This document shows positions 1-7,253 of a stretch of DNA of 33,321 bases, one piece after another. The stretch is from Acidobacteriaceae bacterium. GTDB lineage: Bacteria; Acidobacteriota; Terriglobia; Terriglobales; Acidobacteriaceae. Made by a program: the position numbers and the translations under genes. The stretch is from positions 1 to 33,321 of the forward strand of contig JANYKL010000106.1 in assembly GCA_025361625.1 (NCBI GenBank), read 5' to 3'. Under the pieces are notes generated by a model that was not told where the DNA came from, made no database searches, and saw nothing but the letters and a program-made list of their open reading frames with translations. Numbering within the stretch: the first letter of the stretch is position 1; every line of letters begins with the position of its first letter.

Positions 1-8
1 GCACGCAA

Positions 9-41
9 AAAAAAGTGGAGCTGACTAAACGCCACAGCTCC
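9..41 (-). terminator. Rho-independent terminator (minus strand)
   Basis: Read on the minus strand, GGAGCTG (41-35) pairs with CAGCTCC (23-17) around an 11-nt loop and is followed by AC and a run of eight T. It lies about 160 nt downstream of the minus-strand membrane protein gene ending at 201 and could end that transcript. The rest of 1-200 shows no gene; it holds a small 6-bp hairpin (74-90) and a G-rich run near 139-157. Confidence 0.6.
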
Positions 42-200
42 GAGTTATCTCCATTGTTATCAAGATTTTGCCCGCATCTCCTTTAGATGCAAAGATCTGA
101 GTGTTATTCCCCACGCAACCTCATGATTCTAATAGATCACGGGGGAGGGGGGTGGGGAGCACAAGCCGATTAATAACTTCGAAGTAACAAACTAAAATAT

Positions 201-1679
201 CTACCGGATCCGGCACACCCGAACCGTGGAATTCGAAAAGGGACACTCCAGCCCTTCTTGTGCACTCGACGAATCTGATTGGCGGACGACCGCCCATGTC
301 ACTCCGTACTTCTGCCGCAGCCGCTCAAAATTTTCCGTCTCGAACCCTGAAAAATTCTGCTGATCTGCAATCTGTTCTGCCCAATCGGTCGAAAGCGCCG
401 GGAACATCGAGCACGCTCCTTTGTCTTTGATCAGATCCGCTAGCCTGCCGCGTTCCGCTCGGGCGCGGAACCCATTTTCATCTTCGCCTCGCAACTCCAT
501 AAATCGAGGGTCGAGTGCAAACAGGGCTTCAGGCGGCGTGTTCGACCGGATCCACTCAAACGCCTCGGCCCACTGATTTCGTGGACGAGCCCAAGGCCAC
601 TCCACATGCGCGCTGTTTGGGAACAGCCTAAGCTGCACGAAAAACATTCCTAAGCCAAGCGGCACAAATAATAGTGCCCAGCGCCACGCGTGATTGCTCA
701 GAAAGTACTGCCCCGCCAGGCCCCCTGCGATCACCACCAGCACCATGTATCCAATAGCGAGGCTGCGCATAGGCTGCAATCGTGTCAGAGCTTCAAATCG
801 AACGGAACTCGATAAGACGACGGCAGCGCACGTCGCCACCGCCAGGAACGGAACCATCGCCCGCGACACAAGTTCCAGATTTTTCGCTCCCTGACGGCGC
901 GCCCAATTACCCAACCACCAGAAGATTACGATGGGAGCGATTAATCCCAGCCACTCATACCACTCCCAACGCAAGATAAAGTGCGCCGGCTGTCGCAGCG
1001 CCACTTCGTGATACGCGGCAGGTGGAGGATCGAGCGTAATGCCAAAGGGAAGCGCAATCGCAAATCCAAGGGCCTGTGGACGAGCCCAATCGAGCAGTAC
1101 GATCCATCCACAAAACAGGATCGCAAAACTCGACATGAAGGGATGAACTGCCGCGGCGAACGCTAACCAAAGTGCTGCTCGCAAATATTTGCGATCCAAA
1201 ACCTCAGCCACCGCAAACAGTGCGGCAAAGGCCGCCAGATTCCGCGGATTCAGAAATTGATCAAGGATGTACAGCGTCGTTCCCGCGAGCGGCAGCGTTA
1301 AGAGCGCCGACATGAGGGCAATCGCTCCCCAATGAAAATATGAGCGATCAGAGGTCTCGCTTCCACCCCACGCCCCGCTCGGTTGCGGAGTCCCGAAAAG
1401 CACCGAAGCCAGTCTCCAGCTCGCCGCCAGCAGCAGAAAAATAGATAGTATCTGCCAGAGCAGCGCTGTCCAGGGAAGCGAAAGATGGGTCGCGCGGACC
1501 GAGAGAGCGATCAAATTTGGATACAGCGTGTGCCCCGCATGCTCACCAAAAAACTCGGCATTCGTTGGAAACAGCCTGGGATTCAGCATCTTCAACACAC
1601 CGGGAAGATAAATCTCCGCATCTTCGGCGTAGGGATGATAGCCATGGACGAGCAACGCGAGCGCCGTCAGCAACGTCAT
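201..1679 (-). CDS. Polytopic inner-membrane protein, unknown function
   Basis: This is a 492-residue protein from the ATG at 1679. It has many hydrophobic segments in roughly the first 350 residues, starting with TLLTALALLVHG, then a soluble C-terminal region of about 130 residues containing EWIRSNTPPEALFALDP, FSGFETENFERLRQKYG and a Cys-rich end. The layout (acidic motif after the first helix, multiple helices, C-terminal periplasmic-type domain) resembles GT-C-like or DUF6798-like membrane proteins, but I see no catalytic motif that fixes an activity. The ATG at 1679 has no Shine-Dalgarno sequence. A GGAGG at 1732-1728 stands 6 nt before an in-frame CTG at 1721, which would add 14 residues (LKTGVESKLKVFTG) with basic residues ahead of the first helix. 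The gene diverges from queC. Confidence is high that it is a gene, low for function. Confidence 0.8.
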   Translation of the reverse strand: MTLLTALALLVHGYHPYAEDAEIYLPGVLKMLNPRLFPTNAEFFGEHAGHTLYPNLIALSVRATHLSLPWTALLWQILSIFLLLAASWRLASVLFGTPQPSGAWGGSETSDRSYFHWGAIALMSALLTLPLAGTTLYILDQFLNPRNLAAFAALFAVAEVLDRKYLRAALWLAFAAAVHPFMSSFAILFCGWIVLLDWARPQALGFAIALPFGITLDPPPAAYHEVALRQPAHFILRWEWYEWLGLIAPIVIFWWLGNWARRQGAKNLELVSRAMVPFLAVATCAAVVLSSSVRFEALTRLQPMRSLAIGYMVLVVIAGGLAGQYFLSNHAWRWALLFVPLGLGMFFVQLRLFPNSAHVEWPWARPRNQWAEAFEWIRSNTPPEALFALDPRFMELRGEDENGFRARAERGRLADLIKDKGACSMFPALSTDWAEQIADQQNFSGFETENFERLRQKYGVTWAVVRQSDSSSAQEGLECPFSNSTVRVCRIR

Positions 1680-1840
1680 GCCGGTAAAGACTTTGAGCTT
1701 GGATTCGACGCCGGTTTTCAGCGAATTCCTCCGTGACAGCGGAAGCCTCTCTTAAGAGTTTTCAACACTATATAAGCGACCGCGTCGTACTTGGCATAAA
1801 ATTGAACCAGGTGCTGCCCTGTTGAACCAGGTCGTCCGCC

Positions 1841-1892
1841 GTTGTAGAGACCTGTTGTAGAGATCTGTTGTAGAGATCTCTTGAAGAGATGA
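1841..1892 (+). repeat. 13-bp tandem repeat running into the queC start
   Basis: Units GTTGTAGAGACCT (1841-1853), GTTGTAGAGATCT (1854-1866) and GTTGTAGAGATCT (1867-1879) are followed by a degenerate fourth unit CTTGAAGAGATGA (1880-1892). The fourth unit contains the queC ATG. A second short repeat, TTGAACCAGGT, occurs twice just upstream (1802 and 1822). The AGAG cores are the only Shine-Dalgarno-like sequence before queC, so copy number could affect translation of that gene. Confidence 0.85.
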
Positions 1893-2605
1893 AGAACTCT
1901 GCCGTCAGCCAAACTCGGGCCGTTGTCTTGTTAAGCGGAGGAATGGATTCGTGCGTGTGTGCGGCGCTTGCGGCGCGCGACCATCACGCAGCGGCGTTGC
2001 ATGTGAGCTACGGCCAGCGCACGGAAGCGCGCGAAAGGCAATCGTTTGAAGACATCTGCGATCGGCTGGAAATCCGTGACCGCCTGCTGATTCATAATGA
2101 GAGTTTACGCGTCATCGGAGGCTCGGCCCTCACCGATCGAACGATCGCCGTCCCCGAGTCGCATGAGGGCCGTGGGATCGGTGCAGTAAACGATGTTCCC
2201 GTCACATACGTGCCTTTTCGCAATGCGCATTTTCTCGCCGCGGCGGTGAGCTGGGCTGAGGTGCTGGGAGCGGAACAAATCTATATCGGCGCGGTCGAGC
2301 CCGACAGCTCCAGCTATCCTGACTGCCGGCCGGAATATTACGAGGCCTTCAACGAGGTGGTAAAAACCGGCACGCGAGAGGGGACCATTCGCGTCGTGAC
2401 TCCGCTGATCGCCATGCACAAGGCGGAAATCGTGAAGCTTGGCCTTGAACTGAACGCCCCATTCGATTTAACGTGGTCATGCTATCAGCGCGAAGATCGC
2501 GCCTGTGGCGTCTGCGATAGCTGCAACCTTCGCTTGCGCGCATTTCGCGAAGCGAACGCGAAAGATCCGATTTCTTACGGCGGAGTCATGTCGAAAGCGG
2601 GATGA
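1889..2605 (+). CDS. queC: 7-cyano-7-deazaguanine synthase QueC
   Basis: QueC converts 7-carboxy-7-deazaguanine to preQ0 with ATP and ammonia, a step in queuosine tRNA modification, in the cytoplasm. The 238 residues are the usual length. The N-terminal PP-loop SGGMDS (residues 16-21) marks the ATP pyrophosphatase fold. The C-terminal zinc site is complete: Cys198, then C206-GV-C209-DS-C212. The motifs YVPFRNAHFL and GAVEPDSSSYPDCRPEY are also typical of the family. The start at 1889 puts the PP-loop at the expected distance from the N-terminus; its upstream region is a 13-bp tandem repeat and not a clean ribosome binding site. No other queuosine gene is in the window, so it is probably transcribed alone. 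Confidence 0.96.
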   Translation: MKNSAVSQTRAVVLLSGGMDSCVCAALAARDHHAAALHVSYGQRTEARERQSFEDICDRLEIRDRLLIHNESLRVIGGSALTDRTIAVPESHEGRGIGAVNDVPVTYVPFRNAHFLAAAVSWAEVLGAEQIYIGAVEPDSSSYPDCRPEYYEAFNEVVKTGTREGTIRVVTPLIAMHKAEIVKLGLELNAPFDLTWSCYQREDRACGVCDSCNLRLRAFREANAKDPISYGGVMSKAG

Positions 2606-2779
2606 CTCCTGTCAATGGCACGTTGTAGCACGCAAGCGCATGAATCGAGAGCGCGCAGTTCAAGTGTTTTTGCATCACAGCATCGCTTTAGCGCATTTGA
2701 TTTCGGATAAACACCCGCCCCTTTGTGGGCCGAGTCTAGAGTTCGGTAACTTTTTGCGGGATCTGCCAGGAGGCAAGTG

Positions 2780-3934
2780 ATGAAGACGCAAGTTATGAAA
2801 AGGTCATCCATCGTTTCTTTTATTTTGATTCTCATCGTTGGCCTCGCGGCTAGCGTGGCGCTCGCGCAGACCACCGGCACCGTCAAGGGCGTCTGCAAAG
2901 ACGCCGAGGGCAAGCCGATTGCGCAAGCTGAGGTCGAATGGACGGGCGTCGAGTCCGGCCACACCTATAAGTTGAAGACCAACGCCAAAGGCGAATATTT
3001 CTCGCTCGGCATTGTCCCGGGTAAATACAACGTCAAGTTGAGCAGAGACGGCAAGGAGATCTTCCATCTGAACGGCATCCCCGTCGGTCTCGATGAAACC
3101 GACGTGCCGATCGATTTGAAAAAAGAGCAAGCCGCCGTCGCGCAAGGGCAAGGGATGACTCCGGAGCAGGCAAAGGCAAAGGCCGATGCTGCCGCCAAGG
3201 CCGCTGCGGAGAACAAGACAGTCGGCACTTTGAACGAAAAGTTAAACGCCGCTAAAACGGCTGCTGATGCAGGCGATTTTGAAACGGCGATTGCTACGCT
3301 GAACGAAGCAAATCAAATCGATCCGACGCGCGACCTGGTCTGGTTCAAATTAGCGGACGCCTATCGTATGTCAGGGCCCAAGCAGACCGACCCTGAAGAA
3401 AAGAAGAAGCGCTACGAGATGGCTTCCACGGCTTATCAGAAAGCCATCGACCTGCGGGGAGCCTCCGAAACCGCGGCGAAGGATCCGGAGAACAACCTTA
3501 AAATGGCCGCGTACTACAACAACCTGGCTGAAGTCGACGCCAAGGCGGCAAAGACCGATGAATCGATCGCGAATTACGCCAAGGCAGCCCAACTTGACCC
3601 TGCTCATGCAGGTACTTACCTGTTCAATGAAGGCGCCGTTCTCACCAACGCTGGCAAAGTTGACGAGGCGATTGCCGCTTTCGACAAGGTGATTGCCGCG
3701 GATCCGACCAAGGCTGACGCCTACTACTGGAAAGGGGTCAACCTGATCGGCAAGGCGACACTTAAGGGAGATAAGATGGTCGCTCCCGACGGGACAGCCG
3801 AAGCGTTTCAGAAATATCTCGAACTGCAACCGGATGGCAAGCTCGCTCAGCCCGCAAAAGACATGCTCGCTAGCATTGGCGCTACGGTCGAGACGGGATT
3901 CGGCAAACAGAAAAAGGCGACCGTGAAGAAATAA
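2780..3934 (+). CDS. Secreted TPR protein with carboxypeptidase-regulatory-like domain
   Basis: This 384-residue protein begins with a Sec signal peptide (basic MKTQVMKRSS, hydrophobic SFILILIVGLAASVALA, then Q). A carboxypeptidase-regulatory-like beta domain follows at about residues 30-110 (TGTVKGVCKDAEGKPIAQAEV, then KYNVKLSRDGKE). An Ala/Lys-rich linker leads to several TPR units between about 150 and 340 (for example GKVDEAIAAFDKVIAADPTKADAYYWKG). Such proteins are common in Acidobacteriota and probably act as periplasmic or surface scaffolds; the partner is unknown. AGGAGG at 2768-2773 is 6 nt from the ATG at 2780 and only 3 nt from an in-frame GTG at 2777, so ATG is preferred. The 170 bp between queC and this gene show no other feature I can support. 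A strong terminator follows. Confidence 0.85.
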   Translation: MKTQVMKRSSIVSFILILIVGLAASVALAQTTGTVKGVCKDAEGKPIAQAEVEWTGVESGHTYKLKTNAKGEYFSLGIVPGKYNVKLSRDGKEIFHLNGIPVGLDETDVPIDLKKEQAAVAQGQGMTPEQAKAKADAAAKAAAENKTVGTLNEKLNAAKTAADAGDFETAIATLNEANQIDPTRDLVWFKLADAYRMSGPKQTDPEEKKKRYEMASTAYQKAIDLRGASETAAKDPENNLKMAAYYNNLAEVDAKAAKTDESIANYAKAAQLDPAHAGTYLFNEGAVLTNAGKVDEAIAAFDKVIAADPTKADAYYWKGVNLIGKATLKGDKMVAPDGTAEAFQKYLELQPDGKLAQPAKDMLASIGATVETGFGKQKKATVKK

Positions 3935-3957
3935 AATTAACCAAAATCTTTGCAACG

Positions 3958-3989
3958 GGAGCGGCGTTCGAGCGCCGCTCCTTTCTTTT
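3958..3989 (+). terminator. Rho-independent terminator
   Basis: GGAGCGGCG (3958-3966) pairs perfectly over 9 bp with CGCCGCTCC (3973-3981) around the loop TTCGAG, followed by TTTCTTTT. It starts 23 nt after the TPR protein stop and ends that transcript before the PilT-like gene. Confidence 0.93.
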
Positions 3990-4178
3990 GGCGATTGTTC
4001 TTCGCCGCTGGTCCTTCGCCGCTCGTGTTTTGCTGCTCGTGTCCGCCGCGGTTACCCAAGTCTATGGTCTATCTGGTGTTCGCACTCCCCCCATCCGCGC
4101 GTTAGCATCAGTAAGTTGCCGTCTCATTGGAATCGATCGTGAGCTGTTCGAGGCGCAAGACTTATTGGAGTGACGCAG

Positions 4179-5336
4179 ATGGCATCGCCCGGAGTAGCCC
4201 CGATCGCAATCACTTTTGAGGGCATCAGTGAAGCTGGCGCCATTCCAACGCCGGTTCTGCTTGCAGGCATGCTGCGTGCTGCCGAAAACGTAAGCGATCT
4301 CATTTTTTCTCCGGGGCGACAGCCTCAGATAGAGCTGCACGGCCAGCTTATCCCTGTACAAATTCCCGGCAGCGGCACCCTTTCCGCAGACGACACCCGC
4401 CGCATCGCTTCCGACTTGATCGGTAACAACAAACAGGCCATCAATACCCTTCGCGAGCAGGGAGCGTGCGACATTTCTTACGGGCTGCCGGGCAAGGCGC
4501 GCTTTCGCGTCAACATATTCATTCAACGTGGCAGCTGCGCCATTGTCATGCGCGTTATCCCGACGGCGATACCGACTTTTAGCGCGCTCCGTCTTCCCGG
4601 GCAATTGGCGGAAGCGGCCAACGTTCGTAATGGGATCATCCTTGTCACCGGCGGAAGCGGTTCCGGAAAGTCATCGACGCTCGCCGCATTGATCGATCGC
4701 ATCAACATCGAGCACTGCTATCACGTGCTCACCATCGAAGATCCGATTGAGTTCTTGCACAAGCACAAGAAATCGACGGTGCATCAACGCGAGCTGCACA
4801 CTGACGCGCCCAGCTTCGCAATGGCGCTGCGATCAGCTCTTCGGCAGGCGCCCCGCGTGATTATGCTCGGCGAGATTCGGGATCGCGAGACGCTGGAGAT
4901 CATTCTTGAAGCCGCGGAAAACGGGCATATCGTCCTCTCCAGCATGAACACCCTCGACGCATCAAAGACAGTCGACCGTATCGTCGGGACGTTCTCCGTT
5001 CCGGAGCAACAGGCGATACGCGAACGGCTGGCAAGATCCCTGCGCTATGTAATTTCGCAGAAGCTGCTGCCAAAGCTCGACGGAACTGGGCGGATCGTTG
5101 CGATCGAGATTCTTATGTCCAATGCCAAGACCCGCGAGTGTATCGAGCAAAGCGAGCGCTCAGGCAAGACTTTGCTGAACGCAATCAAAGCGAGCGAGGA
5201 CGAGGGCATGCAGCATTTTGACGGTGAGATTGCGAAACTCGTTCGCAACGGACTTGTCGATCGAGAAATCGGCTTGAGCTTTGCGAGCAACCCGAGTGAA
5301 CTGGAGCAGGAACTAGCCAGCCAATCGAACTCCTAG
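4179..5336 (+). CDS. PilT-like type IV pilus ATPase
   Basis: This is a 385-residue AAA-type secretion ATPase of the PilT/GspE superfamily. PilT drives pilus retraction from the cytoplasmic side of the inner membrane. A diverged N-terminal PAS-like domain (VSDLIFSPGRQPQIELHGQL, near 38-57) precedes the Walker A motif GGSGSGKSST (158-167), the Asp box TIEDPIE (185-191) and the Walker B region VIMLGEIRDRET (227-238). The C-terminus keeps the PilT-like GMQHFDGEIAKLV stretch. The His box reads GHIVLSSMNT: His250 is kept, but the second His of the usual G-H-x6-H-T is Asn257. GGAG at 4167-4170 is 8 nt before the ATG at 4179, favouring it over the upstream GTG at 4170. No other pilus gene is in the window, so it is probably an accessory paralogue. 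The 190 bp before it hold no convincing gene. Confidence 0.85.
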   Translation: MASPGVAPIAITFEGISEAGAIPTPVLLAGMLRAAENVSDLIFSPGRQPQIELHGQLIPVQIPGSGTLSADDTRRIASDLIGNNKQAINTLREQGACDISYGLPGKARFRVNIFIQRGSCAIVMRVIPTAIPTFSALRLPGQLAEAANVRNGIILVTGGSGSGKSSTLAALIDRINIEHCYHVLTIEDPIEFLHKHKKSTVHQRELHTDAPSFAMALRSALRQAPRVIMLGEIRDRETLEIILEAAENGHIVLSSMNTLDASKTVDRIVGTFSVPEQQAIRERLARSLRYVISQKLLPKLDGTGRIVAIEILMSNAKTRECIEQSERSGKTLLNAIKASEDEGMQHFDGEIAKLVRNGLVDREIGLSFASNPSELEQELASQSNS

Positions 5337-5628
5337 ATCCCGAACACGACCAAGTATCGCTCGCATCCTTCCGCATAACCAATCCGCATAGCAATCGGAA
5401 TCAAAATTCAATAGGTGCTTTGGGCACTGTGTCTCCCCGGCAAACAGGTAGCAAAACGCGGCGCTAACAATGGGCTGGGCCCGGAGACCATAGGTCCCCG
5501 CGAGTTCGGCAGAATTCTTGATTAGTGGAAATCGCCTGATTTCAACAGTTACTTTCCGAATTGCTCGTCCCCCGTCCGTAATCGCCGGTGAACGCGAAAA
5601 AGGGTTAGCAAACTGCGAGTTTCTCGGC
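5337..5628. other. Non-coding gap with a possible structured element
   Basis: No convincing ORF is present. At 5431-5496 GTCTCCCCGG can pair, with two bulged C, to CCGGAGAC (5481-5488), enclosing an A-rich segment; GACC-ATA-GGTC (5486-5496) forms an overlapping small hairpin. I do not recognise a known riboswitch class here: TPP, cobalamin, SAM and c-di-GMP core motifs were looked for by eye and not found. Confidence 0.35.
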
Positions 5629-5656
5629 TTGACAGCTCAACTTTCCGTGGTAAAGT
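5629..5656 (+). promoter_or_regulatory. Sigma-70-type promoter for the secreted EEP gene
   Basis: A consensus -35 TTGACA (5629-5634) is followed after 16 bp by TAAAGT (5651-5656), a 4 of 6 match to the -10 box. Transcription would start near 5663, giving a leader of about 115 nt before the ATG at 5779. Confidence 0.65.
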
Positions 5657-5667
5657 CATTCCGCAAA

Positions 5668-5755
5668 CCAGCTATCAACACTAGGGGTGTTGATAGCCGC
5701 TGGAAAAGCGGCTTCGCGACGATCCGGCTCAATTAGGTTCGACGGTCTGCGACCG
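5668..5755 (+). other. Structured 5' leader with three hairpins
   Basis: The predicted leader holds GCTATCAACAC (5671-5681) pairing over 11 bp with GTGTTGATAGC; then GCCGCT-GGAAA-AGCGGC, which shares its first GC with the end of the first stem; then CGGTC-TGC-GACCG (5743-5755). The first two stems compete for the shared bases, so the leader could switch between two forms. No transcription terminator is evident. It may protect the mRNA or regulate translation; the class is not recognised. Confidence 0.5.
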
Positions 5756-5778
5756 AATTCACAACCTGAGGAGGACAT

Positions 5779-6873
5779 ATGAAGCATGCTTCGAGAACAC
5801 GTTTGGGGACGATTCTCTTATTGTCGGCACTGACCGCTGGAGCCGTTCTGCCCGCTGCTGCCAAGGACTCCGCCGGAGTTTTGGACGTGATGACATACAA
5901 CGTGAACGAAGGGACCGATTTCCAGCAAGTGCTGGCTGCAACCACCGCGACGCAGTTCCTGTTGGGTGTGGGACAGATCGTTACACAAGTGCGCGGAACG
6001 AATCCTCCAGAACGCATGCAAGCCGTCGCTGCACAGATTCTGACCGCTCACCCAACCCTCGTGTCCTTGCAGGAAGTCGACCAATGGTATCTAGGAACAT
6101 TTAATCCCCTTACCGGAGTGTGCGGAAACATGGCGCTCGAGTATGACATGCTCCAGGAGCTCACAGACGCTCTGGCCGCGCAGGGAGGACATTACCAGGT
6201 CGCAAAGCAAGTGTCGGAAATCAAACTGCCTGCGATACCAGGTCTGATTCTGCCGAGCACATTTCTGTGCGCTGCCGTAACCGATAATAATGTGATCCTC
6301 GCGCGCACCGACCTCAATCCACGATCATTCCAATGGAGCAATCCGCAGTCTGGTCAGTTTGCAGCGTACGTCCCCTTCACCACGCCGAATGGCACTGTTT
6401 CAATCACGCGCTCGTGGGCCTCCGTTGACGTTCAGTTTCACAGAAGCACGTTCCGGTTCATCGGCACGCATCTGGAATCGTTTGTTCCGATTGTCCGCGA
6501 AGCACAGGGTGCCGAGTTGCGCGCCGGGCCAGGAAACACCTCTCTTCCCCTAATCGTTGCAATGGACTCCAACGCTCAGGCCTTTCCGCTTCCGCAAGAT
6601 CCGACCTACTCCGATTTCATTGCGGCAGGCTATGCTGACGTGTGGCAGGAGTTGTTCCCATCTACTCCCGGACTGACTTGTTGCCAGAGCGAATCTGATA
6701 ACAACCCCGTGTCGCAGCTTTATCAACGAGTCGATTTAATTCTTACCCTCGGCAGCGTTGAAGGACAAAACATCGGGTTGTTGGGTGCCGACGCCAGCAC
6801 GCGCACTCCCGATGGACTGTGGCCATCTGATCATGCGGGCGTAGCAGCGCAGGTGACTGTCGAGAGTGATTGA
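5779..6873 (+). CDS. Secreted endonuclease/exonuclease/phosphatase-family protein
   Basis: This 364-residue protein has a signal peptide (MKHASRTRLG, then TILLLSALTAGAVLPAAA, cut before KDS) and an EEP-fold hydrolase domain (DNase I / sphingomyelinase / phosphatase superfamily). Catalytic-type motifs appear in order: MTYNVNEGTDF (38-48, Asn41), LQEVDQW (Glu99, metal ligand), IGTHLES (His231), AMDSNAQ (Asp263, Asn265) and the terminal SDHAG (Asp351-His352). The set is complete, so it should be an active phosphodiesterase or phosphatase in the periplasm or outside the cell; the substrate cannot be read. GAGGAGG at 5768-5774 sets the start. It is transcribed alone from the promoter at 5629 with a structured leader. 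About 180 bp with no clear gene follow. Confidence 0.85.
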   Translation: MKHASRTRLGTILLLSALTAGAVLPAAAKDSAGVLDVMTYNVNEGTDFQQVLAATTATQFLLGVGQIVTQVRGTNPPERMQAVAAQILTAHPTLVSLQEVDQWYLGTFNPLTGVCGNMALEYDMLQELTDALAAQGGHYQVAKQVSEIKLPAIPGLILPSTFLCAAVTDNNVILARTDLNPRSFQWSNPQSGQFAAYVPFTTPNGTVSITRSWASVDVQFHRSTFRFIGTHLESFVPIVREAQGAELRAGPGNTSLPLIVAMDSNAQAFPLPQDPTYSDFIAAGYADVWQELFPSTPGLTCCQSESDNNPVSQLYQRVDLILTLGSVEGQNIGLLGADASTRTPDGLWPSDHAGVAAQVTVESD

Positions 6874-7050
6874 GTAAGGCGGGCACCCTTCTCCCGTGTG
6901 GTTCATATACAGGACACATGAAGTTGCCCAGCGAATAAAGTGTCCGACTACCCTTCAGTGTAATTCAGCATCTTAAACTCGCAGCGATTCGCGACCCTTT
7001 CGCGCTCGACTGGCTCGGCATGTGAAACCAGCAGACAGGATGGCCTCACG

Positions 7051-7200
7051 ATGAAAGCGATATCACTCTCAAAGGCTTCGAAGAACTCCTCTTCAGCGCC
7101 GTCAAAGAAAACACTACAAGAACGAGAATTAACCCATTCACTTTTCTTCATGTTTGCGCTTGCTTCGTTCTTTAGCCCGACGTCCAAGCGCAATCCCTGA
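7051..7200 (+). pseudogene. Out-of-frame signal-peptide segment of the GloVer-repeat gene
   Basis: An ORF of 49 codons starts at ATG 7051 with AGGA about 10 nt upstream. After a polar Lys/Ser-rich lead it runs into the hydrophobic stretch HSLFFMFALASFFSP, a signal peptide without its mature protein, and stops at 7200. One frame over, starting around 7176, the DNA reads PDVQAQ then SLTVLYEFTGSPDG, the expected cleavage site and first repeat of the next gene. A single-base shift near 7172-7180 would join the two. Either the gene is broken or the base call is wrong. Confidence 0.65.
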
Positions 7201-7253
7201 CTGTCCTGTACGAATTTACGGGATCGCCGGATGGTGCTGGTTCGTATGCACGG

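Noticed and set aside
137-157. G-quadruplex in the G-rich run
   Set aside because: The runs (5, 6 and 4 G) cannot give four separate GGG tracts with loops of at least one base; only a weak two-tetrad form is possible.
3988-4173. 61-codon plus-strand ORF between the TPR and PilT-like genes
   Set aside because: It starts with TTG inside the terminator T-run, has no ribosome binding site and no recognisable sequence.
5641-5755. c-di-GMP-I (GEMM) riboswitch before the EEP gene
   Set aside because: GCAAACC is present but the GACGCAAAGCC core and receptor elements are missing.
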